Origin: Methylocystis sp. MJC1
GTDB lineage: Bacteria; Pseudomonadota; Alphaproteobacteria; Rhizobiales; Beijerinckiaceae
NCBI RefSeq assembly: GCF_026427715.1
Contig: NZ_CP107558.1
Span: forward strand, 3,689,001 to 3,753,000
DNA length: 64,000 bases
Reading direction: 5' to 3'
Under the pieces are notes generated by a model. The model was not told the DNA's origin. It did no database searches and saw only the letters and a list, made by a program, of their open reading frames with translations. The position numbers and the translations under genes were made by a program. Position 1 is the stretch's first letter, and each line of letters opens with the position of its first letter. This document shows, piece by piece, positions 26,225 through 35,634 of the stretch.

Positions 26225-27566
26225 GGTTTCGTGGCCGAGCTTCCGGCGCACGCTCATTTACGCGACGGTATTTATTGTCTCGAGCTCAGTTTTATTTTTA
26301 TTCGTATATTGGAAGGCGGCGGCCGATGAAATTGAAAGAATCGAGGCTCTTCTGGAATTGCAGGGCTCCGCGCTCTCTGTCTATCAATCCGACCAAGCGC
26401 GGCTTCAGCCTGGCGACCGCGCATTTAACGAGACATTCAGGCTGAGCGCTTCGGGGCTGTTCGAAAGCAACGGCGCCTATTTGAGGGGAGACCTACGCGA
26501 CATCCCTCCCGATCTGCCGATCGACGGAAGATCGCATCTTATCGAAAGCATCGGGCAAGAGGGAGGCGGCGCCGGGCGGATCCAGGTCATCATGGTTGCG
26601 AACCGCCTGACCAACGGGCGGATGCTTGTTATTGCGCGCAACGCCACGCAAGTGGTCAACCTCGAAGAAACGGTGAAGAAAGCGCTTGTGCTCGGCGTGC
26701 TGCCGCTGTCGCTGCTTTCGATCGTCACCGGCGCGATATTCAGCCAGTATATGAACCGGCGACTCAAAACGGCGCAGCAATGCCTGAATGACATCAAGGG
26801 CGGGCGTCTGCATCGGCGTCTTCCCGTGAGCGCGGCGAAGGATGAGTTGGACCAGCTTGCAAAGGCTGTGAACGACATGCTGTCTGAGCTCGAATATGCG
26901 GTCTACGAGCTTAAAAACGTCGGCAACAACATCGCCCATGATCTGAGAACCCCCCTTTCCCGCGTTCGTGCGCATCTCGAGCACGCGCAGCGATGCGAAG
27001 AGATTCCCCCAGATGCACAGGAGCTGATCGAACGCGCGATTACGGGTCTGGATCAGACCCTTGCGATAACCACTGCGATGCTCCGGCTGGTTCAATTGGA
27101 GGCCGGCCGAAACAGCAATCAGTTTTGCGAGATTGATTTGCAGGAAATCTTGCAGGAAGTTGCTGAATTATATGAGCCGCTCGCCGAAAATAAAAATATA
27201 CGAATTACCCTGAGCGCAAGCCGCACGGCTTCTGTCATAGGTGATAGGGATCTCCTGATCGAGGCAATCGCAAACGTCATCGATAACTCTGTGAAATTCA
27301 CGCCAAATGGCGGGGAGATTCAGCTAAATCTCGTCGCCTCTGCCCAGGGGCCCGTCATACAGATTCATGACTCGGGGCCGGGAATACCGCGAGAACATCG
27401 CAATGACGTTTTCAAACGGTTTTATCGGTGTAGTCAAAGCCGAGATGTCCCTGGCACGGGGCTGGGGCTTACATTGGTTGCCGCGATCCTGAAGCTCCAC
27501 CGATTCCACGTGGAAATCTGCGATGGCGCTCCGGGGTGCGCTCTTGAAATTCGTTGCTTTTCCTGA
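26208..27566 (+). CDS. Sensor histidine kinase
   Basis: 452 residues from TTG 26208 (AAGGG seven bases upstream); an ATG at 26217 is the alternative. Two membrane helices (about 15-35 and 160-180) flank a periplasmic sensor. A HAMP region is followed by the H-box GNNIAHDLRTPLSRVRAH and the ATPase domain with NVIDNSVKFTPNGG, DSGPGIP and GTGLGLTLV. Unlike the kinase at 3188, its H-box is canonical. It overlaps the response regulator. Likely monitors the periplasm for the stress relieved by the downstream RND pump, which is inference from position. Confidence 0.9.
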   Translation: MIKMLKVSWPSFRRTLIYATVFIVSSSVLFLFVYWKAAADEIERIEALLELQGSALSVYQSDQARLQPGDRAFNETFRLSASGLFESNGAYLRGDLRDIPPDLPIDGRSHLIESIGQEGGGAGRIQVIMVANRLTNGRMLVIARNATQVVNLEETVKKALVLGVLPLSLLSIVTGAIFSQYMNRRLKTAQQCLNDIKGGRLHRRLPVSAAKDELDQLAKAVNDMLSELEYAVYELKNVGNNIAHDLRTPLSRVRAHLEHAQRCEEIPPDAQELIERAITGLDQTLAITTAMLRLVQLEAGRNSNQFCEIDLQEILQEVAELYEPLAENKNIRITLSASRTASVIGDRDLLIEAIANVIDNSVKFTPNGGEIQLNLVASAQGPVIQIHDSGPGIPREHRNDVFKRFYRCSQSRDVPGTGLGLTLVAAILKLHRFHVEICDGAPGCALEIRCFS

Positions 27567-27977
27567 ACTGGTCTGGCGCATGGCCGGCGTTATGACAAAG
27601 GACCAAAATGATTTCCGTTTCAACCTTTGTGAAACAGCCTCTGCCGCCATCAGTATAGTCTGATTATAGACAAGGCAGAGAGTTTATAGGGCGACTGCAA
27701 AGGACGCCTAACCACATATTTCTGTTGGAAATGACGTAGGCGCGCACGTAAAGCGGGCTAGGCGGCTATTGGGCTGGTTCAATTCTGGCTAAATCAAAGC
27801 GAAAGGTCTGTCGTTTCGAGCCGACCAAAAGCTTAGGTCGCGCTGTCTAAAAGAAATTTTAATGTCGCGAGCAGCCTCGCTAAGCTACTCAGGCGTCGGC
27901 GAAAGCGGCTGAAGTCGGAAAACGCGTAAACTCCAGCCTACGGCTTCGACCGGAAAACTCAGGAGCGCAGCTAGAGA
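27567..27977. other. Intergenic region before the RND operon
   Basis: 411 bases without a credible gene. It presumably carries the RND operon promoter and an operator for the adjacent OmpR-type regulator. I see no convincing tandem repeat or palindrome that would define the site. Confidence 0.5.
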
Positions 27978-30900
27978 ATGCTTGCCATCGTCAGGATCGC
28001 GCTGCGGCGGCCCTACACGTTCATCGTCATGGCAATGCTGATTCTGATCTTCGGGGTGAAGGCCTGGATCGCAACGCCGACGGATATTTTTCCCAATATC
28101 GGCATACCTGTCGTCAGCGTGGTCTGGACCTACAATGGCCTCCCGCCGGACGACATGTCGGGGCGCGTCATTTATTATTACGAGCGCGCGCTGAGCGCGA
28201 CGGTCAATGATATTCAGCATATCGAGTCGCAATCCCTGCCGGGATATGGCGTCGTAAAAGTCTACTTTCAGCCGAATGTGAAAGTCGAAAGCGCCCTGGC
28301 GCAGATCACTGCGGCGTCTCAGACCGTCCTGAAATTTCTGCCGGCCGGAATCACGCCGCCCTATGTGCTGACCTTCAACGCCTCCAGCGTGCCCGTGATT
28401 CAGCTCGCCTTGTCGAGCCGAACGCTGTCCGAGACGCAGCTTTTCGACTACGGGCAAAACTTCATTCGACCACAGCTCGCAACCGTCGCCGGCGCCGCCG
28501 TGCCGTCGCCTTATGGCGGCAAAGTGCGTCAGGTGCAGGTCGACATCGACCCGCGAAAATTGCGGTCCTACGGGCTTTCCGCGCAGGATGTCGTCGACAC
28601 GATCGCGCGCCAGAACCTCATTACGCCGGTCGGCACGCAGAAGATCGGCGTCTATGAATATGTCGTCGCTCTGAACGACGCGCCCAAGCAAATTGCCGAG
28701 CTCAATAATTTGCCGATCAAGGAGGCGGATGCGACGGTCATTTATATTCGGGATGTCGCCTTCGTTCACGATGGCAGTCCACCGCAAACCAATATGGTGC
28801 GCGTCGATGGCGGCGCGGCGGTGCTGATGACCATCCAGAAATCCGGCGCCGCCTCGACGCTAGACGTCATTAACGGCGTCAAATCGCTTCTGCCGAAGAT
28901 ACGCGAGTCGCTGCCGCCGGAAATCCAGCTGGCGGCGGTCGGCGATCAATCTCTCTTCGTCAACTCCGCGGTGAGCAGCGTTATCACCGAGGGCGTGACG
29001 GCTGCGGCCCTCACCGGCTTGATGATTTTGCTGTTCCTCGGCAGCTGGCGCTCGACGCTCATCATCGTCATTTCAATTCCGCTCGCGATTCTCGCCTCCA
29101 TCGCCGCGCTGTCGGCGCTCGGCGAAACGATCAATGTGATGACTCTCGGTGGCTTGGCGCTCGCCGTGGGCATTCTTGTCGACGACGCGACCGTTACCAT
29201 CGAGAACATCAATTGGCATCTCGAGCAGGGCAAGGAGATCGAGGACGCCATCATGGACGGCGCCCGCCAGATCGTCATTCCGGCGACGGTCTCGCTGCTC
29301 AGCATTTGCATCGTCTTCCTGCCGATGTTCGGCCTGGGCGGCGTCGCGGGCTATCTCTTCAGGCCGATGGCCGAAGCCGTGCTTTTCGCCCTGGTCGCTT
29401 CCTATGTCCTTTCACGCACGCTCGTCTCGACCCTGGCTCACTACTTGCTCGCTGCCCCGGCGCACCATGGCGAGGGCGCGCCGCCCAGCCGAAACCCTCT
29501 GGTGAGATTCCAGCGTGGCTTCGAGCATCGTTTCGAGGCTGTGAGATTCCGCTACAAGCAGTTGCTGTCGGTAGCGATGCTAAACCCCAAACGCTTCGTC
29601 GTGACGTTCCTCACCGTCGTTGTCGCGTCTTTCGCTCTCACGCCTTTCCTGGGGCAGAATTTCTTCCCCACCGTCGAAGCCGCGCAGATGAAGCTTCATA
29701 TTCGCGCGCCGACCGGCACGCGTATCGAGGACACGGCGATATTGTGCGACAGGATCGAACGCGCCATCCACCGGATCATTCCCCCAGAAGCGCTCGAATC
29801 CATCGTTGACAACATCGGCCTGTCGATCAGCGGCATCAATCTCGCCTATGGAAATTCTGGAACGATCGGCGTTAGCGACGCGGACCTGCTCGTCACGCTG
29901 AAGGAGGGGCAGGAGCGCAATACGGATCAGTATATTGAGGCCATGCGTGAACGGCTGCCCAAGCTGTTTCCGTCGACCTCTTTCGCGTTCCTACCCGCCG
30001 ATATCGTCACTCAAATTCTCAATTTCGGCTTGCCGTCGCCGATCGACGTTCAGATCAGCGGCAACAAGCTCGCGGCCAACCGGGCCTATATCGAGAACGT
30101 CTACAAGAAGATCGTTCGGGTTCCGGGCGTTGCCGATCCGCGAATCCAGCAGGCCTTCAACGCGCCCACGCTGAATGTGGATGTCGATCGTTCGATCGCT
30201 TTGGACGTTGGTCTCACCGAGCGCGACGTCACGACCGCGATGCAAGTGAACCTCGCGGGCAGCCTTCAAACGGCGCCGACCTTCTGGCTCAATCCACAGA
30301 ACGGCGTTTCTTACCCGATCGTCGCGCAAACCCCGCAAAGGTGGCTCGATAGCTTGAGCGCACTGCAGACCATGCCCGTGTCATCGGCAAAGGGGCCGCA
30401 GCTTCTGGCGGGCATTGCCGATATCAAACGCAGCCAGAGCAACGCCGTTGTGTCGCACTACAACATCCAGGGGGCGATCGACATCTACGCGGGCATTCAC
30501 GAAAGAGACCTTGGCGCCATTTCCGGCGACATACAGAAGATCCTCGACGATACAGTCAAGCAGGTTCCCCCCGGTTCGACCGTGGTCATGCGCGGTCAGG
30601 TTTCCACCATGACCGCCGCTTACGCGCAGCTCTTTGCCGGCCTCGCTCTGGCGATCGTACTCATTTATCTGCTGATCGTCGTGAACTTCCAGTCGTGGCT
30701 CGACGCCTTCGTCATCGTCTGCGCCTTGCCGACGGCGCTGGCCGGCATCGTGTGGATGCTCTTCCTGAGCTATACGACCCTGTCTGTTCCGGCTTTGACC
30801 GGCGCGATCATGTGCATGGGCGTCGCCACCGCGAACAGCATTCTGGTCGTCAGCTTTGCGCGCGCCAGACTGGCCGAGGGCTGCGACGCGCTGACCTCCG

Positions 30901-31118
30901 CCGTCGACGCGGGCTTCACGCGCTTCCGCCCCGTCTTGATGACGTCTCTCGCCATGATCATCGGCATGGCGCCCATGGCGCTCAGCGCCGAGCAGAATGC
31001 GCCGCTCGGCCGCGCGGTGATCGGCGGCCTGATGTGCTCGACGATCGCGACGCTGTTCTTCGTTCCTGTCGTCTTCAAGCTCGTTCACGCGCGGCTGGCT
31101 TCCTCCAATGAGCAGTGA
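27978..31118 (+). CDS. RND efflux pump, inner-membrane permease (HAE1/AcrB-like)
   Basis: 1046 residues, the standard RND length. The layout is one helix, a large periplasmic domain, six helices, a second periplasmic domain and five helices. The TM4 motif AVGILVDDATVTIENI contains the two adjacent Asp residues of proton relay in hydrophobe/amphiphile pumps. Early sequence PTDIFPNIGIPVVSVVW fits the family. AGGAG precedes the ATG. It exports compounds across both membranes with the adaptor and channel encoded next. Substrate is not predictable; the two-component pair upstream suggests inducible expression. Confidence 0.93.
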   Translation: MLAIVRIALRRPYTFIVMAMLILIFGVKAWIATPTDIFPNIGIPVVSVVWTYNGLPPDDMSGRVIYYYERALSATVNDIQHIESQSLPGYGVVKVYFQPNVKVESALAQITAASQTVLKFLPAGITPPYVLTFNASSVPVIQLALSSRTLSETQLFDYGQNFIRPQLATVAGAAVPSPYGGKVRQVQVDIDPRKLRSYGLSAQDVVDTIARQNLITPVGTQKIGVYEYVVALNDAPKQIAELNNLPIKEADATVIYIRDVAFVHDGSPPQTNMVRVDGGAAVLMTIQKSGAASTLDVINGVKSLLPKIRESLPPEIQLAAVGDQSLFVNSAVSSVITEGVTAAALTGLMILLFLGSWRSTLIIVISIPLAILASIAALSALGETINVMTLGGLALAVGILVDDATVTIENINWHLEQGKEIEDAIMDGARQIVIPATVSLLSICIVFLPMFGLGGVAGYLFRPMAEAVLFALVASYVLSRTLVSTLAHYLLAAPAHHGEGAPPSRNPLVRFQRGFEHRFEAVRFRYKQLLSVAMLNPKRFVVTFLTVVVASFALTPFLGQNFFPTVEAAQMKLHIRAPTGTRIEDTAILCDRIERAIHRIIPPEALESIVDNIGLSISGINLAYGNSGTIGVSDADLLVTLKEGQERNTDQYIEAMRERLPKLFPSTSFAFLPADIVTQILNFGLPSPIDVQISGNKLAANRAYIENVYKKIVRVPGVADPRIQQAFNAPTLNVDVDRSIALDVGLTERDVTTAMQVNLAGSLQTAPTFWLNPQNGVSYPIVAQTPQRWLDSLSALQTMPVSSAKGPQLLAGIADIKRSQSNAVVSHYNIQGAIDIYAGIHERDLGAISGDIQKILDDTVKQVPPGSTVVMRGQVSTMTAAYAQLFAGLALAIVLIYLLIVVNFQSWLDAFVIVCALPTALAGIVWMLFLSYTTLSVPALTGAIMCMGVATANSILVVSFARARLAEGCDALTSAVDAGFTRFRPVLMTSLAMIIGMAPMALSAEQNAPLGRAVIGGLMCSTIATLFFVPVVFKLVHARLASSNEQ

Positions 31119-32340
31119 CCCAATGTCTCAATCTAATGAGCGGACGGATGTGTCCTCGCCTGAGGTTCGGCCGGTCGGAGGAAAAACGCGGATTTGGCTG
31201 CGAGTCGCGGCGCTGGCGGCGATCGGCCTTGCGGCGGCGGGGATTGTCAGCCGCCGGGTCGCAGATCACAAGCTCGCGCAATGGACCGACGCCCAAGCCA
31301 TACCATCGGTTGAGCTTGCAGACATTAAGATTGGGAGCAGCGGCCAGGGGCTTGTGCTGCCTGGTGAGTTGAAGGCCTTTTCCGAGGCGCAAATTCGCGC
31401 GCGCGTGAATGGCTATCTGAGAGACTGGAAATACGACATCGGCGCGCGTGTGAAAGCCGGCGAAATTCTGGCGACGATCGACGCTCCCGAGCTGGACCAG
31501 CAATATGAACAGGCCAGAGGCGAACTCGCCAAGGCGGAGGCGCATGCTCAGCTCGCAAAGCTGACATCGCGGAGATGGGCGGCTCTGCGCGCGTCTACGG
31601 CCGTCTCGCAGCAGAGCGTCGATGAAAAGGGCGGAGACGTGAACGCCAAGGAAGCCGATGTCTCCGCGGCGCGCGCGAATCTGGACCGGTTGAAGGCGAT
31701 GAAAGGATTCACCGAGGTTGCCGCGCCGTTTTCGGGAGTCGTCACCGCGCGCAGAGTCGATGTCGGCGTTCTCGTCGGTCCCTCCAATCCAATCGAGCTT
31801 TTCGACGTCGCAGACATTCATCAGATGCGCGTTTATGTGCGCGTGCCGCAGCCTCTTTCGACACGCATCAAACAGGGGATGAAGGCGACGCTGACTCTGT
31901 CGCAACATCCGGGACGGACGTTCGAGGCGAAGGTCATCGCCAATTCAGAGGCCATCGCCGAAAACTCCCGCACCTTGCTGGTGCAATTGCTGGCGGACAA
32001 CAAAGACGGCGCGCTCTTGCCGGGATCATTCGCAGAGATCCGCTTCGAGCTTGCGAAAGACCCCAACATCATCAGAGTCCCCGCAACGGCTCTATTGTTC
32101 AAGGATAACCAGTTCCAAGTCGCCATAGTGGGCCCGGAATCAAAAGTTGCCTTCAAGAAAATATCCATCGATCGCGATCTGGGAACAGAGATCGAACTGC
32201 GCGAGGGCGTCAAAACGACCGATCGCGTCATCAATTATCCATCCGAGTCGCTTCATGATGGAGACGTGGTCGTCGTCTCCCAGGAAAAAAGCAAGGAGAC
32301 AAGCGGCGAACATGGCGGGCAAGGGGACGCGGAAAAATGA
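31108..32340 (+). CDS. RND efflux periplasmic adaptor (HlyD-like)
   Basis: 410 residues. One N-terminal membrane anchor (about 30-50) is followed by a lipoyl-like half (FSEAQIRARVNGYLRDWKYD), a helical hairpin (QQYEQARGELAKAEAHAQLA) and the second lipoyl half (FTEVAAPFSGVVTARRVDVG), then barrel and membrane-proximal domains. The start overlaps the permease gene by 11 bases; a second ATG at 31123 would give a slightly shorter protein. It bridges the pump and the NodT-type channel encoded downstream. Confidence 0.92.
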   Translation: MSSDPMSQSNERTDVSSPEVRPVGGKTRIWLRVAALAAIGLAAAGIVSRRVADHKLAQWTDAQAIPSVELADIKIGSSGQGLVLPGELKAFSEAQIRARVNGYLRDWKYDIGARVKAGEILATIDAPELDQQYEQARGELAKAEAHAQLAKLTSRRWAALRASTAVSQQSVDEKGGDVNAKEADVSAARANLDRLKAMKGFTEVAAPFSGVVTARRVDVGVLVGPSNPIELFDVADIHQMRVYVRVPQPLSTRIKQGMKATLTLSQHPGRTFEAKVIANSEAIAENSRTLLVQLLADNKDGALLPGSFAEIRFELAKDPNIIRVPATALLFKDNQFQVAIVGPESKVAFKKISIDRDLGTEIELREGVKTTDRVINYPSESLHDGDVVVVSQEKSKETSGEHGGQGDAEK

Positions 32341-33875
32341 AGGCGCGCGCGCTCCTTGTTTGGTTGTCCCCTTTGACGCTCTGCGCGTGCAATTTTGCGC
32401 CGGACTATGCGCCGCCGGCAATCGAGGTCCCGGTCAAATTCAAAGAAGCGAAATCCTGGGCTCAGGCGACGCCACGCGACGACGCGCCCAGGGGCCCCTG
32501 GTGGCGCGGGCTCAACGACAAGGCGCTGAACGAGCTGGAGCCGCAGGTCGACGTCGGCAACCAGAACCTCGCTGCGCATCTCGCGATCCTGGATCAGGCG
32601 CGCGCCTATACCGCCCAGGCGCAAGCCGGTCTTTTTCCGACCGTCAATCTCAACAATAGCTATTCCGCCAATAAGCAATCGGCGCATCGGCCGCTGCGCA
32701 CATCGAACCGAGTGCCGACGGCCCAAGGCTATGAAGAGGCGCTGATCGATGGGCGCCCGTTCAATCAGCCGGATCACTACGGCAACAACCTGCTGACGCT
32801 GCAGTCGAGCTATGAAGTGGACCTTTGGGGCCGGGTGAGAGACTCCATTGCCGCGAGAGAAGCGCAGATCCTGGCGAGCGCCGCAGACCTCGAATCAATT
32901 CGCTTGAGCCTGCAGGCGGAGCTTGCACGCACTTACATCGCCCTTCGCGGCCTCGACGCTGAAATCGCGCTTTTTGACCGCGTCGTGGAAAACTACCGCG
33001 TCGCGCTCAGCTTGGTGAAAACCCTCGTCCAAGGCAATATCGGTGCGCCCGCCGACGTGCCGCGGGCGGAAGCGCAGCTCGAGGTCGCGCGTGCGCGGCG
33101 CGACGATCTCATGGCGCGTCGCGCAATGTACGAGCACGCGATCGCCACGCTGATCGGCAAGCCAGCCTCTTCATTCTCCATACGCCCCGCCACGGCGCAG
33201 CTCGGCCAACCGACCGTGCCGCCGAGCGCGCCGCTGAGCTTGCTCGAACGCCGCCCGGATGTCGCCGCCGCGGAGCGTCGCGTCGCCGCAGCCAACCAGA
33301 CGATCGGCGTCGCTCGGGCAGCTTTTTTCCCGCGCCTGACGATCAATCTCTCCGGAGGCACGCAGGATACCGGGCTCAGCCTGCTGAATTTCAAAAACAG
33401 CATCTGGTCGGTGGGGCCGGCGGTGACCTTGCCGATATTCGACGCTGGCCTGAGGCGCGCGGAGCTCGCAGGGGCGGAAGCCGCCTATATGCAAACTGTC
33501 GCGGAATATCGGGGCGCGGTGCTGCGAGCCTATCAGGAGGTCGAGGATAGTCTGGCCAATCTGCGCTGGCTTTCGAAGGAAGCTCAGAGCCTGAGCATCG
33601 CCGTCGCGTCGACGCAGAAGGTGCTCGATACGACGCTGACGCTATATCGCGAGGGGGCGACCAACTATCTCGACGTGATCACCGCGCAAACCGCGGCTCT
33701 CGACGCTCAGGACGCTCTCGTGACTTTGAAAACGCGGCGTGTGCAAGCGGCTGTGTCCCTCATGCTCGCGCTCGGCGGCGGCTGGTCGGCCAGCCTGTTG
33801 GAGCAGGTCGATCCGACGCCGCCGGCGCCGACAATGCCGCTCGAGCAGGCGGGCCTATTTGGAGATAAGTTATGA
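32337..33875 (+). CDS. NodT-family outer-membrane efflux channel lipoprotein
   Basis: 512 residues. A lipoprotein signal with candidate acylated Cys18 (LTLCAC) is followed by FAPDYAPPAIEVP, the usual start of NodT/OprM-type channels. Two related halves of paired long helices and beta strands are visible (TLQSSYEVDLWGRVRDSIAA and the later SIWSVGPAVTLPIFDAGLRR). It forms the outer-membrane exit duct of the RND system. It overlaps the adaptor gene by four bases and the next gene by four bases, so all are one operon. Confidence 0.93.
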   Translation: MKARALLVWLSPLTLCACNFAPDYAPPAIEVPVKFKEAKSWAQATPRDDAPRGPWWRGLNDKALNELEPQVDVGNQNLAAHLAILDQARAYTAQAQAGLFPTVNLNNSYSANKQSAHRPLRTSNRVPTAQGYEEALIDGRPFNQPDHYGNNLLTLQSSYEVDLWGRVRDSIAAREAQILASAADLESIRLSLQAELARTYIALRGLDAEIALFDRVVENYRVALSLVKTLVQGNIGAPADVPRAEAQLEVARARRDDLMARRAMYEHAIATLIGKPASSFSIRPATAQLGQPTVPPSAPLSLLERRPDVAAAERRVAAANQTIGVARAAFFPRLTINLSGGTQDTGLSLLNFKNSIWSVGPAVTLPIFDAGLRRAELAGAEAAYMQTVAEYRGAVLRAYQEVEDSLANLRWLSKEAQSLSIAVASTQKVLDTTLTLYREGATNYLDVITAQTAALDAQDALVTLKTRRVQAAVSLMLALGGGWSASLLEQVDPTPPAPTMPLEQAGLFGDKL

Positions 33876-34279
33876 GCGCGCAGTTTGAGGCGGAGACAAA
33901 ATGCGGCGATTGCGCATTCTGGACACGCATGGACAAGCAGGGCGGAAATTGTCGCCGCCACGCTCCCAGGCCGAACAATAATGTGGATGAAATTGCGCAT
34001 TGGCCGCGCACCGGCTGGGAGGATGCCTGCGGAGAGTGGCTCGCCAAATCGCCCGACGCGCATCTTTTGGTTTTATGCCGCGAATGCGCCTACTGGAAAC
34101 ATACGGCTCAGGGACTTCAACCAACCGATCTGCAAGATCAGTTTTCGGACTGGTGGCGACACGCGGGCAAATGTCTGAGATTTGCGCCGCAGCCTTCCTC
34201 TTTCCCGGGGAACAGAGCGTTCTGGCGCGCCACTCATGGCGGCGATGCATGTTCCGAGGGCGCGATTAAATCGCGATAA
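33872..34279 (+). CDS. Small protein with duplicated four-Cys modules, last gene of the RND operon
   Basis: 135 residues, no signal peptide, ATGA overlap with the channel gene. Two related modules are visible. The first (about residues 8-57) reads KCGDCAFWTR...GNCRRHAPRP...WPRTGWEDACGEW. The second (about 68-132) reads LCRECAYWKH...GKCLRFAPQP...FWRATHGGDACSEG. Each carries a CxxC, a third Cys before RxxAP-like residues and a fourth Cys after D-A-C, spaced like a structural zinc or iron site. It is probably a metal-binding cytoplasmic protein. Its place at the end of an efflux operon suggests a sensory or regulatory link, which is inference. Confidence 0.65.
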   Translation: MSAQFEAETKCGDCAFWTRMDKQGGNCRRHAPRPNNNVDEIAHWPRTGWEDACGEWLAKSPDAHLLVLCRECAYWKHTAQGLQPTDLQDQFSDWWRHAGKCLRFAPQPSSFPGNRAFWRATHGGDACSEGAIKSR

Positions 34280-34463
34280 AAAAATCAATTGCGCCTCGGC
34301 GCGCCCTTTGGCGACGGCGCAGTGGTGGAGCTCAAATTCAACACGATGGATGTCTTCGTGGTGATGCCGGTTGAGGAGATCGGCCGCGCTACATTGAATA
34401 TCCGCTCGGCGTGATCTCTTCCGCCAGCGACGCCCGCCATTGCTAGCGAAGCCCAAGAGCGCC
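34280..34463. other. Intergenic region with a short possible gene remnant
   Basis: A plus-strand frame from TTG 34289 to the TGA at 34412-34414 would encode 41 residues containing GAPFGDGAVVELKFNTMD and VEEIGRATLNIRSA. It has a protein-like composition but no start signal or family I recognise, so it may be the tail of a decayed gene. A short palindrome (CGCGATTAAATCGCG, 34261-34275) precedes it at the end of the upstream gene. Confidence 0.3.
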
Positions 34464-34596
34464 CGTCATTGCGAGCGGAGCGAAGCAATCCAGAGCCACG
34501 CCTTGGCTCTGGATTGCTTCGTCGCTTACGCTCCTCGCAATGACGGTAGAGCCGCCCAGCGCCACGCTGGATTGCTTCGCTTCGCTCGCAATGACG
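34464..34596. repeat. Dispersed palindromic repeat, family B, one full and one partial copy
   Basis: 34464-34546 is a full copy: CGTCATTGCGAGCGGAGCGA at one end, CAATCCAGAGC / GCTCTGGATTG as inner arms, and TCCTCGCAATGACGG at the other end. 34553-34596 is a partial copy retaining only the right half. Related copies occur at 35516, 41809 and 48461. Confidence 0.85.
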
Positions 34597-34598
34597 CC

Positions 34599-35420
34599 CT
34601 ACCGTGTTGGAACCGCATAAACCGGGCACGGCGACTCGCGCAGCACGCGTTCGGTCGTCGTGCCCCGCAGCGCGTCGAGCAGGCCCCCGCGTCCCTGCGT
34701 CGGCATGGCGATGAGATCCGCGCCGATTTCCGCCGCATAGGCCAGAATCGTCTCGACCACCGGCCCGTGCCGCAATTCGATATGCGGCAGCAGGCCCTCG
34801 AAGATCGGCAGCCGCTCGCCGACATGCAGCAGCATGACGTCGGCCGCCGGGTTTATTGCATGGGCAAAGTCGGCGATGTGCCGGAAGGCGTCGAGCGGCG
34901 CCACATTGGGCTCGACCGGCATCAGCACCGTATTGAGCGACACCGCGCCGGTCTCGCGATCGACAAAGCCGGCCTGATCCTCGCGCAGCAAGAGCGCCGG
35001 TATATGCGTCTCGCGCACCGCCTCCTCCGCGACCGACTCGTCGAGCCAGCGCTCGAGCCCCGTGCGGTTGTGCGTCATCAGCACCATCAGGTCACAGAGA
35101 TGGCGCGTCACATAGGCGGCGACGCCATGCACGGGCGAGCCCGCCTCGACCGCAGCCTTCACGAACTGCACGCCCAGCTTTTCAGCGACCTCGGCGCGCG
35201 AGGCGGCAGGGTCGATCATCCGCCAGCGGGCCAGCGTCTCCCGCACATGCGGGAAGCGCTCCCAGCCGTCCGGCTCCTCCTCTTCGAGATTCTCGATATG
35301 CAGGAGATGCAGCACGCCCTGCGTGGCCACAGCGATGCGCAGCGCATGGGCGAAGGCGTCCTGGCTCGATAAGGAGAGGTCCGTCGGATGAACGATGGAT
35401 TTGGGCGGGTCTCCGATCAT
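34599..35420 (-). CDS. Tandem universal stress protein
   Basis: 273 residues from ATG 35420. Two UspA-like domains: the first (about 10-150) opens with KSIVHPTDLSLSSQDAFAHAL, and the second (about 160-270) with LNTVLMPVEPN and ends with GADLIAMPTQGRGGLLDALR and ERVLRESPCPVYAV. The GxxGRGG-type nucleotide-binding loop is kept in the second domain only, while the first has a degenerate version (MTHNRTGLERWL). Cytoplasmic; role in general stress is inferred from the family. The frame extends to 35735, but that part covers repeat sequence and overlaps hisS. Confidence 0.85.
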   Translation of the reverse strand: MIGDPPKSIVHPTDLSLSSQDAFAHALRIAVATQGVLHLLHIENLEEEEPDGWERFPHVRETLARWRMIDPAASRAEVAEKLGVQFVKAAVEAGSPVHGVAAYVTRHLCDLMVLMTHNRTGLERWLDESVAEEAVRETHIPALLLREDQAGFVDRETGAVSLNTVLMPVEPNVAPLDAFRHIADFAHAINPAADVMLLHVGERLPIFEGLLPHIELRHGPVVETILAYAAEIGADLIAMPTQGRGGLLDALRGTTTERVLRESPCPVYAVPTR

Positions 35421-35515
35421 TGCGTCTCTCCCCGGCTCTCTTTTGTCCAAAGAGAAAACTATATCGCCGCGAGAGCCGCGCCTAGGTCGGCGTTGTCGCA
35501 CCGAAAGCAACTCTC

Positions 35516-35598
35516 CGCCATTGCGAGCGGAGCGAAGCAATCCAGGGACCGCAATGGCTGCCCTGGGTTGCTTCGTCGCTACGCTCCTCGCAATGACG
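35516..35598. repeat. Dispersed palindromic repeat, family B
   Basis: An 83-base copy between the usp gene start and the hisS stop, with CATTGCGAGCGGAGCGAAGC and CGCTACGCTCCTCGCAATGA ends. The inner arms are degenerate (CCAGGGACC / GCCCTGGGTTG). Confidence 0.8.
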
Positions 35599-35634
35599 CC
35601 GTAAAGGGCCGTGACTACGCTCCCGGCGGCCCCT

